A stretch of 64,000 nt of DNA from Achatina immaculata (GCA_009760885.1 CM019704.1:13561803-13625802), one strand, 5' to 3'; shown: positions 24,170-35,042, counted from the first letter of the stretch. Translations and numbers: made by a program. Notes: generated by a model not told the origin, from the sequence alone.

Positions 24170-27028
24170 GCAGAGCAAAGAGAGATACAACTGCTGTCGA
24201 GAGCAAAGAGAGATACAACTGCTGTCGAGAGCAAAGAGAGATACACTTGATGTCGAGAGCAAAGAGAGATACAACTGCTGTCGAGAGCAAAGAGAGATAC
24301 AACTGCTGTCGAGAGCAAAGAGAGATACACTTGATGTCGAGAGCAAAGAGAGATACAACTGCTGTCGAGAGCAAAGAGAGATACAACTGCTGTCGAGAGC
24401 AAAGAGAGATACAACTGCTGTCGAGAGCAAAGAGAGATACACTTGATGTCGAGAGCAAAGAGAGATACAACTGCTGTCGAGAGCAAAGAGAGATACAACT
24501 GCTGTCGAGAGCAAAGAGAGATACAACTGCTGTCGAGAGCAAAGAGAGATACAACTGCTGTCGAGAGCAAAGAGAGATACAACTGCTGTCGAGAGCAAAG
24601 AGAGATACAACTGCTGTCGAGAGCAAAGAGAGATACAACTGCTGTCGAGAGCAAAGAGAGATACAACTGCTGTCGAGAGCAAAGAGAGATACACTTGCTG
24701 TCGAGAGCAAAGAGAGATACAACTGCTGTCGAGAGCAAAGAGAGATACAACTGCTGTCGAGAGCAAAGAGAGATACACTTGCTGTCGAGAGCAAAGAGAG
24801 ATACAACTGCTGTCGAGAGCAAAGAGAGATACACTGCTGTCGAGAGCAAAGAGAGATACAACTGCTGTCGAGAGCAAAGAGAGATACAACTGCTGTCGAG
24901 AGCAAAGAGAGATACAACTGCTGTCGAGAGCAAAGAGAGATACAACTGCTGTCGAGAGCAAAGAGAGATACAACTGCTGTCGAGAGCAAAGAGAGATACA
25001 ACTGCTGTCGAGAGCAAAGAGAGATACAACTGCTGTCGAGAGCAAAGAGAGATACACTTGCTGTCGAGAGCAAAGAGAGATACAACTGCTGTCGAGAGCA
25101 AAGAGAGATACAACTGCTGTCGAGAGCAAAGAGAGATACAACTGCTGTCGAGAGCAAAGAGAGATACACTTGCTGTCGAGAGCAAAGAGAGATACACTTG
25201 CTGTCGAGAGCAAAGAGAGATACAACTGCTGTCGAGAGCAAAGAGAGATACACTTGCTGTCGAGAGCAAAGAGAGATACGATTGCTGTCGAGAGCAAAGA
25301 GAGATACAACTGCTGTCGAGAGCAAAGAGAGATACAACTGCTGTCGAGAGCAAAGAGAGATACACTTGATGTCGAGAGCAAAGAGAGATACAACTGCTGT
25401 CGAGAGCAAAGAGAGATACAACTGCTGTCGAGAGCAAAGAGAGATACACTTGCTGTCGAGAGCAAAGAGAGATACAACTGCTGTCGAGAGCAAAGAGATA
25501 CAACTGCTGTCGAGAGCAAAGAGAGATACACTTGCTGTCGAGAGCAAAGAGAGATACAACTGCTGTCGAGAGCAAAGAGAGATACACTTGCTGTCGAGAG
25601 CAAAGAGAGATACAACTGCTGTCGAGAGCAAAGAGAGATACAACTGCTGTCGAGAGCAAAGAGAGATACACTTGCTGTCGAGAGCAAAGAGAGATACAAC
25701 TGCTGTCGAGAGCAAAGAGAGATACAACTGCTGTCGAGAGCAAAGAGAGATACAACTGCTGTCGAGAGCAAAGAGAGATACAACTGCTGTCGAGAGCAAA
25801 GAGAGATACACTTGCTGTCGAGAGCAAAGAGAGATACACTTGCTGTCGAGAGCAAAGAGAGATACAACTGCTGTCGAGAGCAAAGAGAGATACACTTGCT
25901 GTCGAGAGCAAAGAGAGATACAACTGCTGTCGAGAGCAAAGAGAGATACACTTGCTGTCGAGAGCAAAGAGAGATACACTTGCTGTCGAGAGCAAAGAGA
26001 GATACAACTGCTGTCGAGAGCAAAGAGAGATACACTTGCTGTCGAGAGCAAAGAGAGATAAAACTGCTGTCGAGAGCACAGAGGGATACAACTGCTGTCG
26101 AGAGCAAAGAGAGATACGATTGCTGTCGAGAGCAAAGAGGGATACGATTGCTGTCGAGAGCAAAGAGAGATACGATTGCTGTCGAGAGCAAAGAGAGATA
26201 CAACTGCTGTTGAGAGCAAAGAAGGATACAACTGCTGTCGAGAGCAAAGAGGGATACCACTGCTGTCGAGAGCAAAAAGGGATACCACTGCTGTCGAGAG
26301 CAAAGAAAGATACGATTGCTGTCGAGAGCAAAGAGGGATACAACTGCTGTCGAGAGCAAAGAGAGATACGATTGCTGTCGAGAGCAAAGAGAGATACAAC
26401 TGCTGTCGAGAGCAAAGAGGGATACAACTGCTGTCGAGAGCAAAGAGAGATACGATTGCTGTCGAGAGCAAAGAGAGATACGATTGCTGTCGAGAGCAAA
26501 GAGAGATACCACTGCTGTCGAGAGCAAAGAGAGATACAACTGCTGTCGAGAGCAAAGAGAGATACAACTGCTGTCGAGAGCAAAGAGAGATACGATTGCT
26601 GTCGAGAGCAAAGAGAGATACACTTGTTGTCGAGAGCAAAGAGAGATACAACTGTTGTCGAGAGCAAAGAGGGATACAACTGCTATCGAGAGCAAAGAGA
26701 GATACGATTGCTGTCGATAGCAAAGAGAGACACGATTGCTGTCGATAGCAAAGAGAGATACGATTGCTGTCGAGAGCAAAGAGAGATACACTTGCTGTCG
26801 AGAGCAAAGAGAGATACGATTGCTGTCGAGAGCAAAGAGAGATACGATTGCTGTCGATAGCAAAGAGAGATACGATTGCTGTCGATAGCAAAGAGAGATA
26901 CGATTGCTGTCGAGAGCAAAGAGAGATACGATTGCTGTCGAGAGCAAAGAGGGATACAATTGCTGTCGAGAGCAAAGAGAGATACAATTGCTGTCGAGAG
27001 CAAAGAGGGATGACAACTGCTGTCGAGA
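24170..27028. repeat. 28-bp minisatellite array, about 102 units
   Basis: The unit is agagcaaagagagatacaac plus tgctgtcg, repeated head to tail over about 2.86 kb. Variants at the middle position (acaactgctg, acacttgctg, acacttgatg, acgattgctg) are distributed unevenly. The 'acgatt' and 'gggatac' forms dominate after about 26100, and 'cttgatg' forms occur only before about 25375. Single indel units occur at about 24830 (27 bp), 25495 (26 bp) and 27010. Because 28 is not a multiple of 3, each reading frame cycles through all phases every 84 bp. The unit contains no stop in almost any phase, giving very long ORFs on both strands (up to about 1,000 codons on minus). Confidence 0.98.
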
Positions 27029-29248
27029 CGAGACAAACATAGACAAAATAAGTGAATGTAGCTGGAGAGAAGAACCTAGTGACAGGCAAGGAAAGAGCGG
27101 CGTGCTTAGTGGGGTGGCGGGGCGGGGGGGGGGGGGGGGGAATGTGTTGCGGTTATGACCAGAGAAAGGAAAGATTAGCTAAGGCAGAGTCTGGAATTTA
27201 ATCCTTGTAATTCTAGAACCACAAACTCATTTATGAACACGTGTAATCATGTAAAAAAAAACTTTAAACAAAACTATATTTTTTAATGAACTTTATTGTT
27301 AGAAATCGCTACATGGCGTGATTAAGACGAAAATGCAATGAGTTTTACAGTGCCATGATGGGAGTGTTGGTGAAAGCAAGTTCGAACGCCATTCATTAAT
27401 TGTAATTAACTATGAGATTGGTACAGACAGATACTCATTTCTACAAATAAGAAATATCGAGGCGTTCGCGCAGTAAAGTAATATAGCACGGTGTTTGTTG
27501 CGTGATTAATCCTTGAAAAACCATAGACAAAGGACTTTTAGTGTTTGTACGGTTTTTGGTAAAGACAAGGGCTGACAAGAAGCTGTAGCCCAAGGCGGTT
27601 GTCACTCCTAAGGTAACGAGCCTGGGTGGCTGTTTAAAGCTGGGGTGAAAGTGGTGTGAAAAGTGTTCTTATGTTCCGAGTGATAAGATTAGGCTTAGAG
27701 GAGTGGAGATAGTAAATATTGATCCAAGAGTGACAAATGAAGGTTATATATTTAGGTTGGACGATATCAAGCAAGGGAAAGGAAAGAGGATACAACATTA
27801 CGATGCGACTGCATCTTACAATCTGAACAAAGAGATTCACAAATATCGGAAATTTGTAAACAGAACCACATTTACAATCTGTATAACATCCTTAAAGGCG
27901 TATACTATCTGCCTTACTTAAGTGAAGAGGAAAACATGTCTTTATATGTGAAGAAGAAGAATCCTTGCTCTACAACTAGAAGCTACTGTTGTCCCAAAAG
28001 GGTCCAGGGGAACAACTAATCGGTAGTTGGTTAACTCACTCAGGAACAAGTTTAACAGATTGACCTAAGGGTCTTCAGTGTATGTTCTTCAGTATACTCA
28101 GAGAACATTTACACCAAGGCACTCTCCTTCTTCCCACTAAATGTCAACTGTACAACTAGACTTTATTCTTTGCAATCTTACTACACAACAGTAACACAAG
28201 TCTTTAGGAACAGCCAAGAGTGTAGTTCAAATCTCATAGACATGAAATGTATTGATGCAGAAGATGAGGATGATTGAAATGACGATAAGGAAAAACTGCT
28301 GCCATACGGCAGTGACAAAACATGTAACATGAAAACTTCCCGGGCACGCAGTCCATGCCATAAGGAAGAATAATCTACCACAAGGAGGTTATAAGAAAGT
28401 ACTACTTACAAATTCTGGAATGTGTAACATCTCCAGAATAACAATTCATCTTCCAAGGAAAAACACAACAGTACACTCTGGTCCTACGAGGACGCTACTA
28501 CATAATTCCTACATAATAATACACAAAACCTTGCCCTAAAAAAGGACAACAAAAGCGTTACTACACCGGAACTAAGACATGACTGATCTCACTTAAAGCT
28601 GATACTGACAGCTACATAAACTCTCCCCAGAATAATCCTTGACTAAAAATCAGCAGGTTAAACCTTCCCCTGAACGTTACTCACCCTTCCTAAAAATCTA
28701 CCTAAAAGATAATATCCCGAGAATTTCCTATTTCTATGAGCTAAAGCTACCTTACACAAAAATCCCGTGAAGCTACCAGTCTGTGATTACTATTTGTCTG
28801 CTGTTTAAACAAACAGACAGCCTATCACAAATCCCACGTGAAACTTTACATACCAGTTAAGACTTCCTGCTGATACTTAACTTTCTTCTCACGTGCAACG
28901 TGAACCGAGTAAAAAAAATCAATATTAAACCAAGGGACTGAACAAACTTCCTTTACATTTACGACTAATTACTTCCCTTGTACTACAAAAAAATCGATCA
29001 TTAATGATCTCAGCCTATACTGTTATAGATTATTCCCCCTTCCCAAAGGTTATATCTCTAAAAAAAAATCAATATTAAACCAAGGGACTGAACAAACTTC
29101 CCTTACATTTACGATTAATTACTACTCTTGTACTACAAAAAATCGATCATTAATGATCTCAGCTTATTCTGTTACATCCTTAGTGATCTACTATGTCGAA
29201 GTTTTATAGTAGAAGTCGAAGTTTTACGCTAACTCATAATCACAAATA
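27029..29248. other. Apparently unique DNA without a recognised gene
   Basis: It begins with a G-run (27121-27140). The 72-residue ORF at 27703-27921 looks compositionally protein-like (MEIVNIDPRVTNEGYIFRLD) but is unrecognised and lacks partners. A 150-bp-spaced duplication lies at 28911-29178. Confidence 0.4.
28911..29178. repeat. Direct duplication, ~120-bp homologous blocks spaced 150 bp
   Basis: Both copies start with aaaaaaaatcaatattaaac at 28911 and 29061. Both contain the perfect 14-bp palindrome gatcattaatgatc. Confidence 0.9.
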
Positions 29249-29515
29249 GGGTATCTGAGTGGCGAAGTGGTTAGTGCACTGGTCTCTCATGGCGGAGGTC
29301 GGGGTTCGAATCCGGCTGAAGGCACCCCAGTCACCCAGCTGTAGAAATGGTTACCCGACATCTTCTGGAGTTGGGGAAGGAAAGGCGGCCAGGCGTGATA
29401 CTGACCATATCATCTTCTAGTGAGCTGACAGGTCAAGGAAAATATGGGCACTAACACCATATCCCTATGTGCCTATAAGGCATGACATGATTACTTTTAC
29501 CTTTTTACCATAATC
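29249..29515 (+). mobile_element. tRNA-derived SINE, best copy of SINE-1
   Basis: The head has A-box 'tgagtggcgaagtgg' and B-box 'ggttcgaatcc', as in a tRNA-type pol III promoter. The body includes 'ggcggccaggcgtgatactg' and 'aaatatgggcactaacacca', and the tail is 'aaggcatgacatgattac'. The antisense copy at 62515-62775 matches along its whole length. The region before the A-box begins 'gggtatctgagtgg'. Confidence 0.9.
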
Positions 29516-29604
29516 ACAAATACGAGTCAGGCACATTCAAAACTTTGCCTTACACGTGAAGGCATTTATTGTTTTAGATCATTAATAATTTTACGCATGC
29601 TGCA

Positions 29605-29935
29605 AGACTTCTCATCATCATCATCAAGTGCCTTCTTCAGGGTGAAGGTTGGCGATAACGAGTCTCCAGTTCCCTCGGTCCCTCGCCATGATGGTGCACT
29701 CAGCCAGGCTGTCCATCCTCGTATGTTATCTTCCCATCTTCATCTCTGTCTACCTCTTGCTCTTTTTCCTTCCATCTTTCTTTATAATATGGTTTTCAGT
29801 ATGTTGTTATGTCTTTTGATATGGCCAAAGCATTTTGTTTTCTTCATCCTTATTTCTTTGAGAAGTTCACATTGTACTTGGAGCTGTTCTAAAATTTGTG
29901 CGTTTATTATTTTCATTATCTATGTTATAGCAACA
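29605..29935 (-). mobile_element. LINE 3' fragment, minus strand
   Basis: On minus it encodes the post-RT tail (ALWPYQKT-like, then RWEDNIRGWTAWLSAPSWRG) and ends in (GATGAT)n at the left edge. The plus-strand ORF at 29597-30073 is mostly its antisense shadow. Confidence 0.75.
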
Positions 29936-30099
29936 TCAGCATATGACCTATGTAAGCAACTGGGCATAAAGGGACAAGCAAGAGCAAGGGCATTGAGAAG
30001 CCTTTCAGAAACAGCAGAAAAGGCCTCATGCTGGCTGTGGAGTATGCGAAACAAGCATTGGGAGCTTAAGTAATTTCATTCGCCATAACCAATACCAGT

Positions 30100-30350
30100 C
30101 CTCCATAGCTAAATCGCTAAAGACGGGTGGCAACTGGAAGATCATGGGTTCGATCCCGGGACCGAAAAAAAGCAACAACTCACAAGACCTCTGGGAGTCA
30201 TGACCCAGAGGGGCCCACCCCCCTTAGAGTGTCAGGAGTTTAAAGGGCCGAAACACTTGTCTGAGGGGGGGTACTTCCTCTGATGATCTGAAGGAGTTGT
30301 GTTGTTGTTCCGCTCTCTACGGTAGAGAGTTTCCTGCATATATGACCTAG
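30100..30350 (+). mobile_element. tRNA-derived SINE, second type (SINE-2)
   Basis: A B-box 'gggttcgatcccggg' follows an A-box-like 'tagctaaatcgc' upstream. The body is 'cctctgggagtcatgaccca'. It ends near a perfect 17-bp palindrome, ctctctacggtagagag. Confidence 0.75.
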
Positions 30351-31589
30351 TTTTCTTTAGAACCACATTTCTGTTGCACTAATCTTTCTCTCCAGCTTTT
30401 TTGCCTAGAGTCCATGTTACTGCACCGTAGTGGATATAGCATTAGCATCTATTCTCTGTGATTCATTACTTTCTTTGGGGAATACATAGTAAAGTCCCAA
30501 TCTCTTCCACGGTGGTCAACAGCTATCCGCTTTTTTTGCATTTGAATGAGCTTCTTGTGTGTCACATACTTTGCTGCTGCGCTGTGTGAACCATTGTTCT
30601 ATGAAGAGTCTTCCGCTTCAATTATCGTCCCTGCAAGCCTTCTACCTGGCCATAAGAAGCACTACATGTTAAATAATACAACATAAACTTTAACAGAAGA
30701 ATATGTGTCTTTAAAAACATTACTGCCTCGGAAATTATTTCACCTTCGATTACTTATTTATTGGTTTTCAAGTCAGTGTGATATTTATTCAGGTAGTGTT
30801 CAAGCATTAAAGTATCTCTCCTTGACGACAAATTATTCACAGAAAGAGTGTCTTAGTTCCATAAAACATGCACAGCTTCAAGCAGAAATCATTTTTCCCC
30901 CCTCCTGTCATAATGTAACGGATTACAACTAGTACTGAATAAAGTTACATGCAGCATTATAGCAGTGTTTAAAAAATAAAAATTAATGTTAGGTTCAGGT
31001 AAAAAAACAAATTGCGAGAAGAAACTTGATGTTTAACTTTCCTGTTCTTTTTAAACAGAAAGAAATAAATAAAGGAAAACAGAGAGAAAGGGAAAAAAGG
31101 AAAGGATTAGAGGGAGTTATTATATAAGAAAAATATTGTTCACCAAACGCTTAAGGCAATAACAACAGAAACAAAAAAGTTCACTTAAGGAAATAACAAT
31201 GGCAACACAAAAAAAAACCCCCCGATAACGTTTAATAGCACTGGAACAACAGGCGGAACAAAATGTGTTCATGCACAACTCACACAATTTTGTAAAGTTA
31301 GAACTGTTTCGATTTCCTCTATAATAATGAACAGTAAAAAGTCACGTTTGATTAACATAAATAAAAGTGCTGGAACACACAAATTCTGCCTTCTCTTCCC
31401 CCTATCCTCTCTTTCTCTCACATACACACACACGCGCGCGAGCGGAGAATTTTACTTCCACAGAAAGATGATGGGACGCCATTCTGGTGCGCTCCACCAT
31501 GCAAGAAAAGAAGTCCTGTGAAAAGAGTATACTTCTGCAACTTGCACTGTCATGCAACATTATAACCATTATAACATTTATCAGTATCA
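30351..31589. other. Non-coding DNA downstream of the LAMP gene
   Basis: No recognisable gene. It holds A-rich tracts and a CA/CG microsatellite at about 31422-31442. The ORFs at 30705-30932 and 31327-31521 have no recognisable content. Confidence 0.4.
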
Positions 31590-31682
31590 GTCAGTCATTT
31601 GCATGTCCCTTGCGGAACGTTGCCTCCCTAACATCTCTCCTGTAGGCCTCTCGGTTGTGAGCAAGATGCCCTGCTGCTGATG
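31590..31682 (-). mobile_element. LINE family C 3' fragment, minus strand
   Basis: About 90 bp of the family 3' end: 'catttgcatgtcccttgcgg' followed by 'ggcctctcggttgtgagcaa'. Confidence 0.85.
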
Positions 31683-31941
31683 CTTTATAAGTATAGATTG
31701 TATATTTATCACTCAAACAGCGTTAGAACCGTTTCGATTTCCAAAGATTATATCTAACTCTGAAGTCTCCTTATTTCATCTGTATTATATGTATTGACAG
31801 ATATGGTTACTGTTAATGAAATCAAATACTGTGTTGATACATTATTCAAACTAACAAGATCTACATGAAGGACTGTATCAGTTATTCCTGAAACTACAAC
31901 ATTTTCTTCAAGTCACCTTCTTTTTTTACAATGATTATAGT

Positions 31942-33345
31942 TTAGACATCCACGTAGCCACGTTTTCTGATATGTTTTCTCAGATAATAGATGCAAACTA
32001 CAACTAACACAAGGCCTCCTAAAACACAGCCGACCACGATAGGAATTGTCTGGCTTGTGCTTTCATCGGCCGAACACTCGTCCGCACTCCCAGTGAATGC
32101 TGTTTCGTCGTTGGAGTTAAAAGCTTTAAACTGAAGTTTCGTTGCTTGCAGTACAACTCCGTTCCCCAGCTTTAACTTGATGTTGCTTTCGCATTTATAA
32201 TATGCCTTGTTGCTGGACTTTCTCGGGAAATCTGCATCTTCTGCGCTGTGTGGGAACACGACTTCCTTTGTTCCCGAAGAGACGGCAGAGTCTGGGAAAA
32301 TCGTTGTGTTCATTATATATGTAAGGGTTATATTGGTGATACCATAGTTCAGGTTACTCGTGCGGTCAGCAAGTCGGTATGAATCGAGTTCATCTAAAGT
32401 AAATAAAAACTCTAATGACCACCTGTCGAAGAAAGATATGACAAGGCTTTGAGAGGACTGCGTCAGGTTGCAGTTTCCAGTGCTAGAAGCATTGGCAGGG
32501 ATGTTTATATAAGCTGTTTTTGTTCTTAATTCTGTTGAAGTGGACGCGTTGTAGTCAATGGTTAAACTAAGGGCTCCTTGTAATGATATACAGGTAATGT
32601 TGCCATCTTGGACAGAGTAGTTACCAACCGGGGGCTCAGAAAGAGTGACCGGAACAACGGAAACCTGAGATTTTGTTACTGGGGTGATAGTTGTATTGGA
32701 ATACGGCGATGTAGTTGAGCTGTTGTCTTGAAGACACCACTTGGATGTGCTAAAGTCTCCGTCTTTCACACTAAAGGCTTGTGCGTGAATTCTGGTTATG
32801 CTGACGTCGGCAACGTAATTTAAAACTGGAGAAGCGATTGAATCGTTTGTTAAATGAATGATTTCAGAACTGTCACATTCATACGAAAAAGATGAATTGA
32901 ATAGAGTTTCCGTGTCTGAATCTCGTAATAACCAGACATCTGGGTCACTAACAAGATTCCCAAACAGTTTTATTGGCAAGAATTGAACAGTGTGGTCTAG
33001 GTGGACTTCTCCGTCTGAATTTTGAGTAAATAAAAAGGACCAAAGGGTTCCGTTGCCGAATTCAAGGTGAAGAGCAGCATTCCTTTCATCACAATTTCCT
33101 GACACATTCATCACATTGTCTTGCGTACGTCTTGTAGTGGCTATCTCCACGGTTTCGTTGTAAGCAGTGAAATTGATGGTGAAGTTAACATCAATTAGAA
33201 TGCATGGGCTATTATAGCTTCCTTCTGGGGTGTACTTGAATGACTTTGCAAAAACCATTGGCCATATTAAAATGCACCACAAATAAATAAACTGAAATTT
33301 GAAGAAGTGCTGTTGTTTATTCATTCTGTCGGGCTCTGTGTTCAT
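31942..33345 (-). CDS. Lysosome-associated membrane protein (LAMP1/2-like), intronless
   Basis: The 467-residue type I membrane protein is expected in lysosomal/late endosomal membrane. A hydrophobic signal peptide lies at about 12-34, with a second in-frame Met at residue 8. Two luminal halves each have four Cys (48, 85, 157, 204 and 252, 292, 385, 424), matching the paired LAMP domains with two disulphides each. They are joined by a Ser/Thr/Pro hinge (about 208-240). More than a dozen NxS/T sequons suggest heavy N-glycosylation. One membrane helix spans about 434-455. A 12-residue basic tail ends in GYVDV, a GYxx-hydrophobic lysosomal sorting signal at the very C-terminus, as in LAMPs. Length and order match full-length LAMP1/2. 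The absence of introns is notable, since vertebrate LAMP1/2 genes are multi-exon. The ORF is intact, so a functional gene, possibly a retrogene, is likely. Confidence 0.92.
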   Translation of the reverse strand: MNTEPDRMNKQQHFFKFQFIYLWCILIWPMVFAKSFKYTPEGSYNSPCILIDVNFTINFTAYNETVEIATTRRTQDNVMNVSGNCDERNAALHLEFGNGTLWSFLFTQNSDGEVHLDHTVQFLPIKLFGNLVSDPDVWLLRDSDTETLFNSSFSYECDSSEIIHLTNDSIASPVLNYVADVSITRIHAQAFSVKDGDFSTSKWCLQDNSSTTSPYSNTTITPVTKSQVSVVPVTLSEPPVGNYSVQDGNITCISLQGALSLTIDYNASTSTELRTKTAYINIPANASSTGNCNLTQSSQSLVISFFDRWSLEFLFTLDELDSYRLADRTSNLNYGITNITLTYIMNTTIFPDSAVSSGTKEVVFPHSAEDADFPRKSSNKAYYKCESNIKLKLGNGVVLQATKLQFKAFNSNDETAFTGSADECSADESTSQTIPIVVGCVLGGLVLVVVCIYYLRKHIRKRGYVDV

Positions 33346-33562
33346 AAATATCTGCTAAAACTCAGAATTCAGAATACGTGTAGAAGTCAGTGCCCAATCC
33401 TCAAGTTTCAATTACGACCATCACCCACCTTGAGAAAAGTCTCCACAACCGTCTCCGTAAGTCACACAAACCACGAATTTGATCATCAACTGAAAAGAGC
33501 TGAGCGTTGAAAGAGTTTGCTGAATCAAAAATCTGAGTCACGCGCAGGTGCACGAGGCGGGC

Positions 33563-33588
33563 TGACGTGTGTGATAACACACACGTCA
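33563..33588. promoter_or_regulatory. Perfect 11-bp inverted repeat upstream of LAMP (CRE-like half-sites)
   Basis: TGACGTGTGTG and CACACACGTCA are separated by ataa, about 220 bp upstream of the LAMP start codon. Each arm begins with TGACG, the half-site of CREB/ATF-type bZIP sites. A promoter role is inference. Confidence 0.45.
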
Positions 33589-33925
33589 AGAGAGTGATGC
33601 GATCACCGAAAGCACACCGACTGACACACTGTCACAGATATCCATTAGATAACCAGTGAATTTTAAGTAGGTACTTACAGACACTACTTAAACTGCCCAG
33701 ACAGACACTTAAACAGACATATATCTGCACTTGTTATCTGGACTGACATGGTTATGTAAGAACAAAATGATTTAATATTTCTGCTTGGATTTGTTCAAAA
33801 AGAAATAGAATGGGGGTTTTAGGTACCATTATAGAAAAGTCGTAGAAATAGCAGCAGCAGTTGTTGTTATTGAAGTGTTTATGCAGAAGTAGTAACAATA
33901 GCAGTAGTGGTAATAGCAGTTATAG

Positions 33926-34746
33926 TAGCCAGTCAGTCATTTGCATGTTCCTTGCGGAACTTTGCCTCCCTAACAGCTCTCCTGTTGTAAACAAGATGCC
34001 CTGCTGCTGATGCATCCATCTGCAGATTATCAACGATGAGTTCCAGCCATCTTTGGCATGGTCTTCCTCTCTTTCTTTTTCCCATAATGTATCCTTCCAA
34101 AACGGTCTTCTCTAAATTCTAATGACGTTTAATAAAATATTTAAGTTTTCTTTTTACTAGTCAACCTTCTTCAATATTAAGTTCTTGTAGTATCATCATC
34201 ATCATGTGCCGTGCCGACTGGCGTTGGCTATTATGCTTCTCCAGAGTATCCGATCCTTCATGCAGGCCATCAATTCAGTTGGTGATCTCCTCTCACACCA
34301 TCCCGTCAAACTGTCCAATATCATTTCTCTTGGTCTTCCTCTTGATCTTCTTCTTTCCGTTTTTCCTGTTGTATTTTCAATGCCCCCTCTTCTCATTGCA
34401 TGCCCTATGAAAGTACATTGTCTCTCTGTTATCTTTTTGACAAGGTTTTTTGTCTCTCCAGCTCTTCTCCTACATTCTTCATTAGTTATTTTTGCTAATG
34501 GGTATATAGTATGGGTATATTTTTTGTCTATTTTGTGTCCATGATATTTGAAGAACTCTTCTGTAACATTTACATTCAAAGGCATTTATGTGTTTCTCAG
34601 CTGTTTTGTTAAGTGTCCAGGTCTCACAGGCATATGTTGCGATGGGAAAGATGCATGCCCTTAAAAATCTTATTTTTGTAGTTCCGTATGTTCCTCTCCA
34701 CGGGTTTTTTAGTTGTTTTACTTTTTGAAGAGCGATAGATGTCTTC
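33926..34746 (-). mobile_element. LINE family C fragment, minus strand, split by a LINE B insertion
   Basis: Family C coding sequence (RKTSIALQKVKQLKNPWRGT, ACETWTLNK, CYRRVLQISW) runs from about 34746 down to about 34510. It resumes at about 34193 and ends near 33930 with the family 3' end. The interruption is the LINE B piece at 34194-34509. Confidence 0.9.
34194..34509 (-). mobile_element. LINE family B 3' fragment nested in LINE C
   Basis: On minus it encodes KITNEECRRRAGETKNLVKK, QCTFIGHAMRRGGIEN and GWCERRSPTELMACMKDR, ending in (GATGAT)n. The hexamer atacta (minus strand) abuts both sides and is the likely TSD. Confidence 0.85.
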
Positions 34747-34884
34747 CTTTTATAGTAGTAGAGGCTAATATTTAAGTTGTTACTGCAGTAGTAGTAGTAG
34801 CACCAAACGTAATACTGCTGGTAGTTTTGGCAGCAGTAGTAGTATAGCAAAGTAAGAGAACACATTTTTGCAGGATTAGATCTC

Positions 34885-35042
34885 GAAAAAAATCGTAGAC
34901 AAAGCACTTTAGTGAGGCGCGAGAGAAAGAAAAATCACAAGAGATTTACCTGGGATTCGAACCACGGGCTCCAGTAGGACGAGCAGCCGTCTAGCCACGA
35001 GAGAACAGCATACTAACGAACTGCGCTATCTCGCACCTCTGG
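34885..35042 (-). mobile_element. tRNA-like SINE head, minus strand
   Basis: The reverse complement reads gcgagatagcgcagttcg (A-box region) through ggttcgaatccca (B-box). Spacing between the boxes is longer than in a true tRNA, so a SINE head is favoured over a tRNA gene. Confidence 0.6.

Noticed and set aside
24170..27028. 28-bp repeats as a CRISPR array
   Set aside because: Units are directly abutting with no unique spacers, there are no cas genes, and the DNA is animal.
23927..27089. Very long minus-strand ORFs (about 880-1,040 codons) and plus-strand ORFs over the 28-bp array as protein genes
   Set aside because: They arise because the repeat unit lacks stops and 28 is not a multiple of 3, so all phases are equally open on both strands. 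There is no promoter, domain or unique coding flank.
27703..27921. 72-residue ORF as a small gene or exon
   Set aside because: Composition looks plausible but there is no family signature, no clear splice sites and no neighbouring exon. It is left as unexplained DNA.
29597..30073. 158-residue plus-strand ORF as a membrane protein
   Set aside because: Most of it is the antisense of a LINE tail, ending in (GATGAT)n on the minus strand. The hydrophobic look comes from reverse-complemented coding sequence.
34950..35040. Functional tRNA gene on the minus strand
   Set aside because: A-box and B-box are too far apart and the stems do not pair as a tRNA. It is more likely a SINE head.
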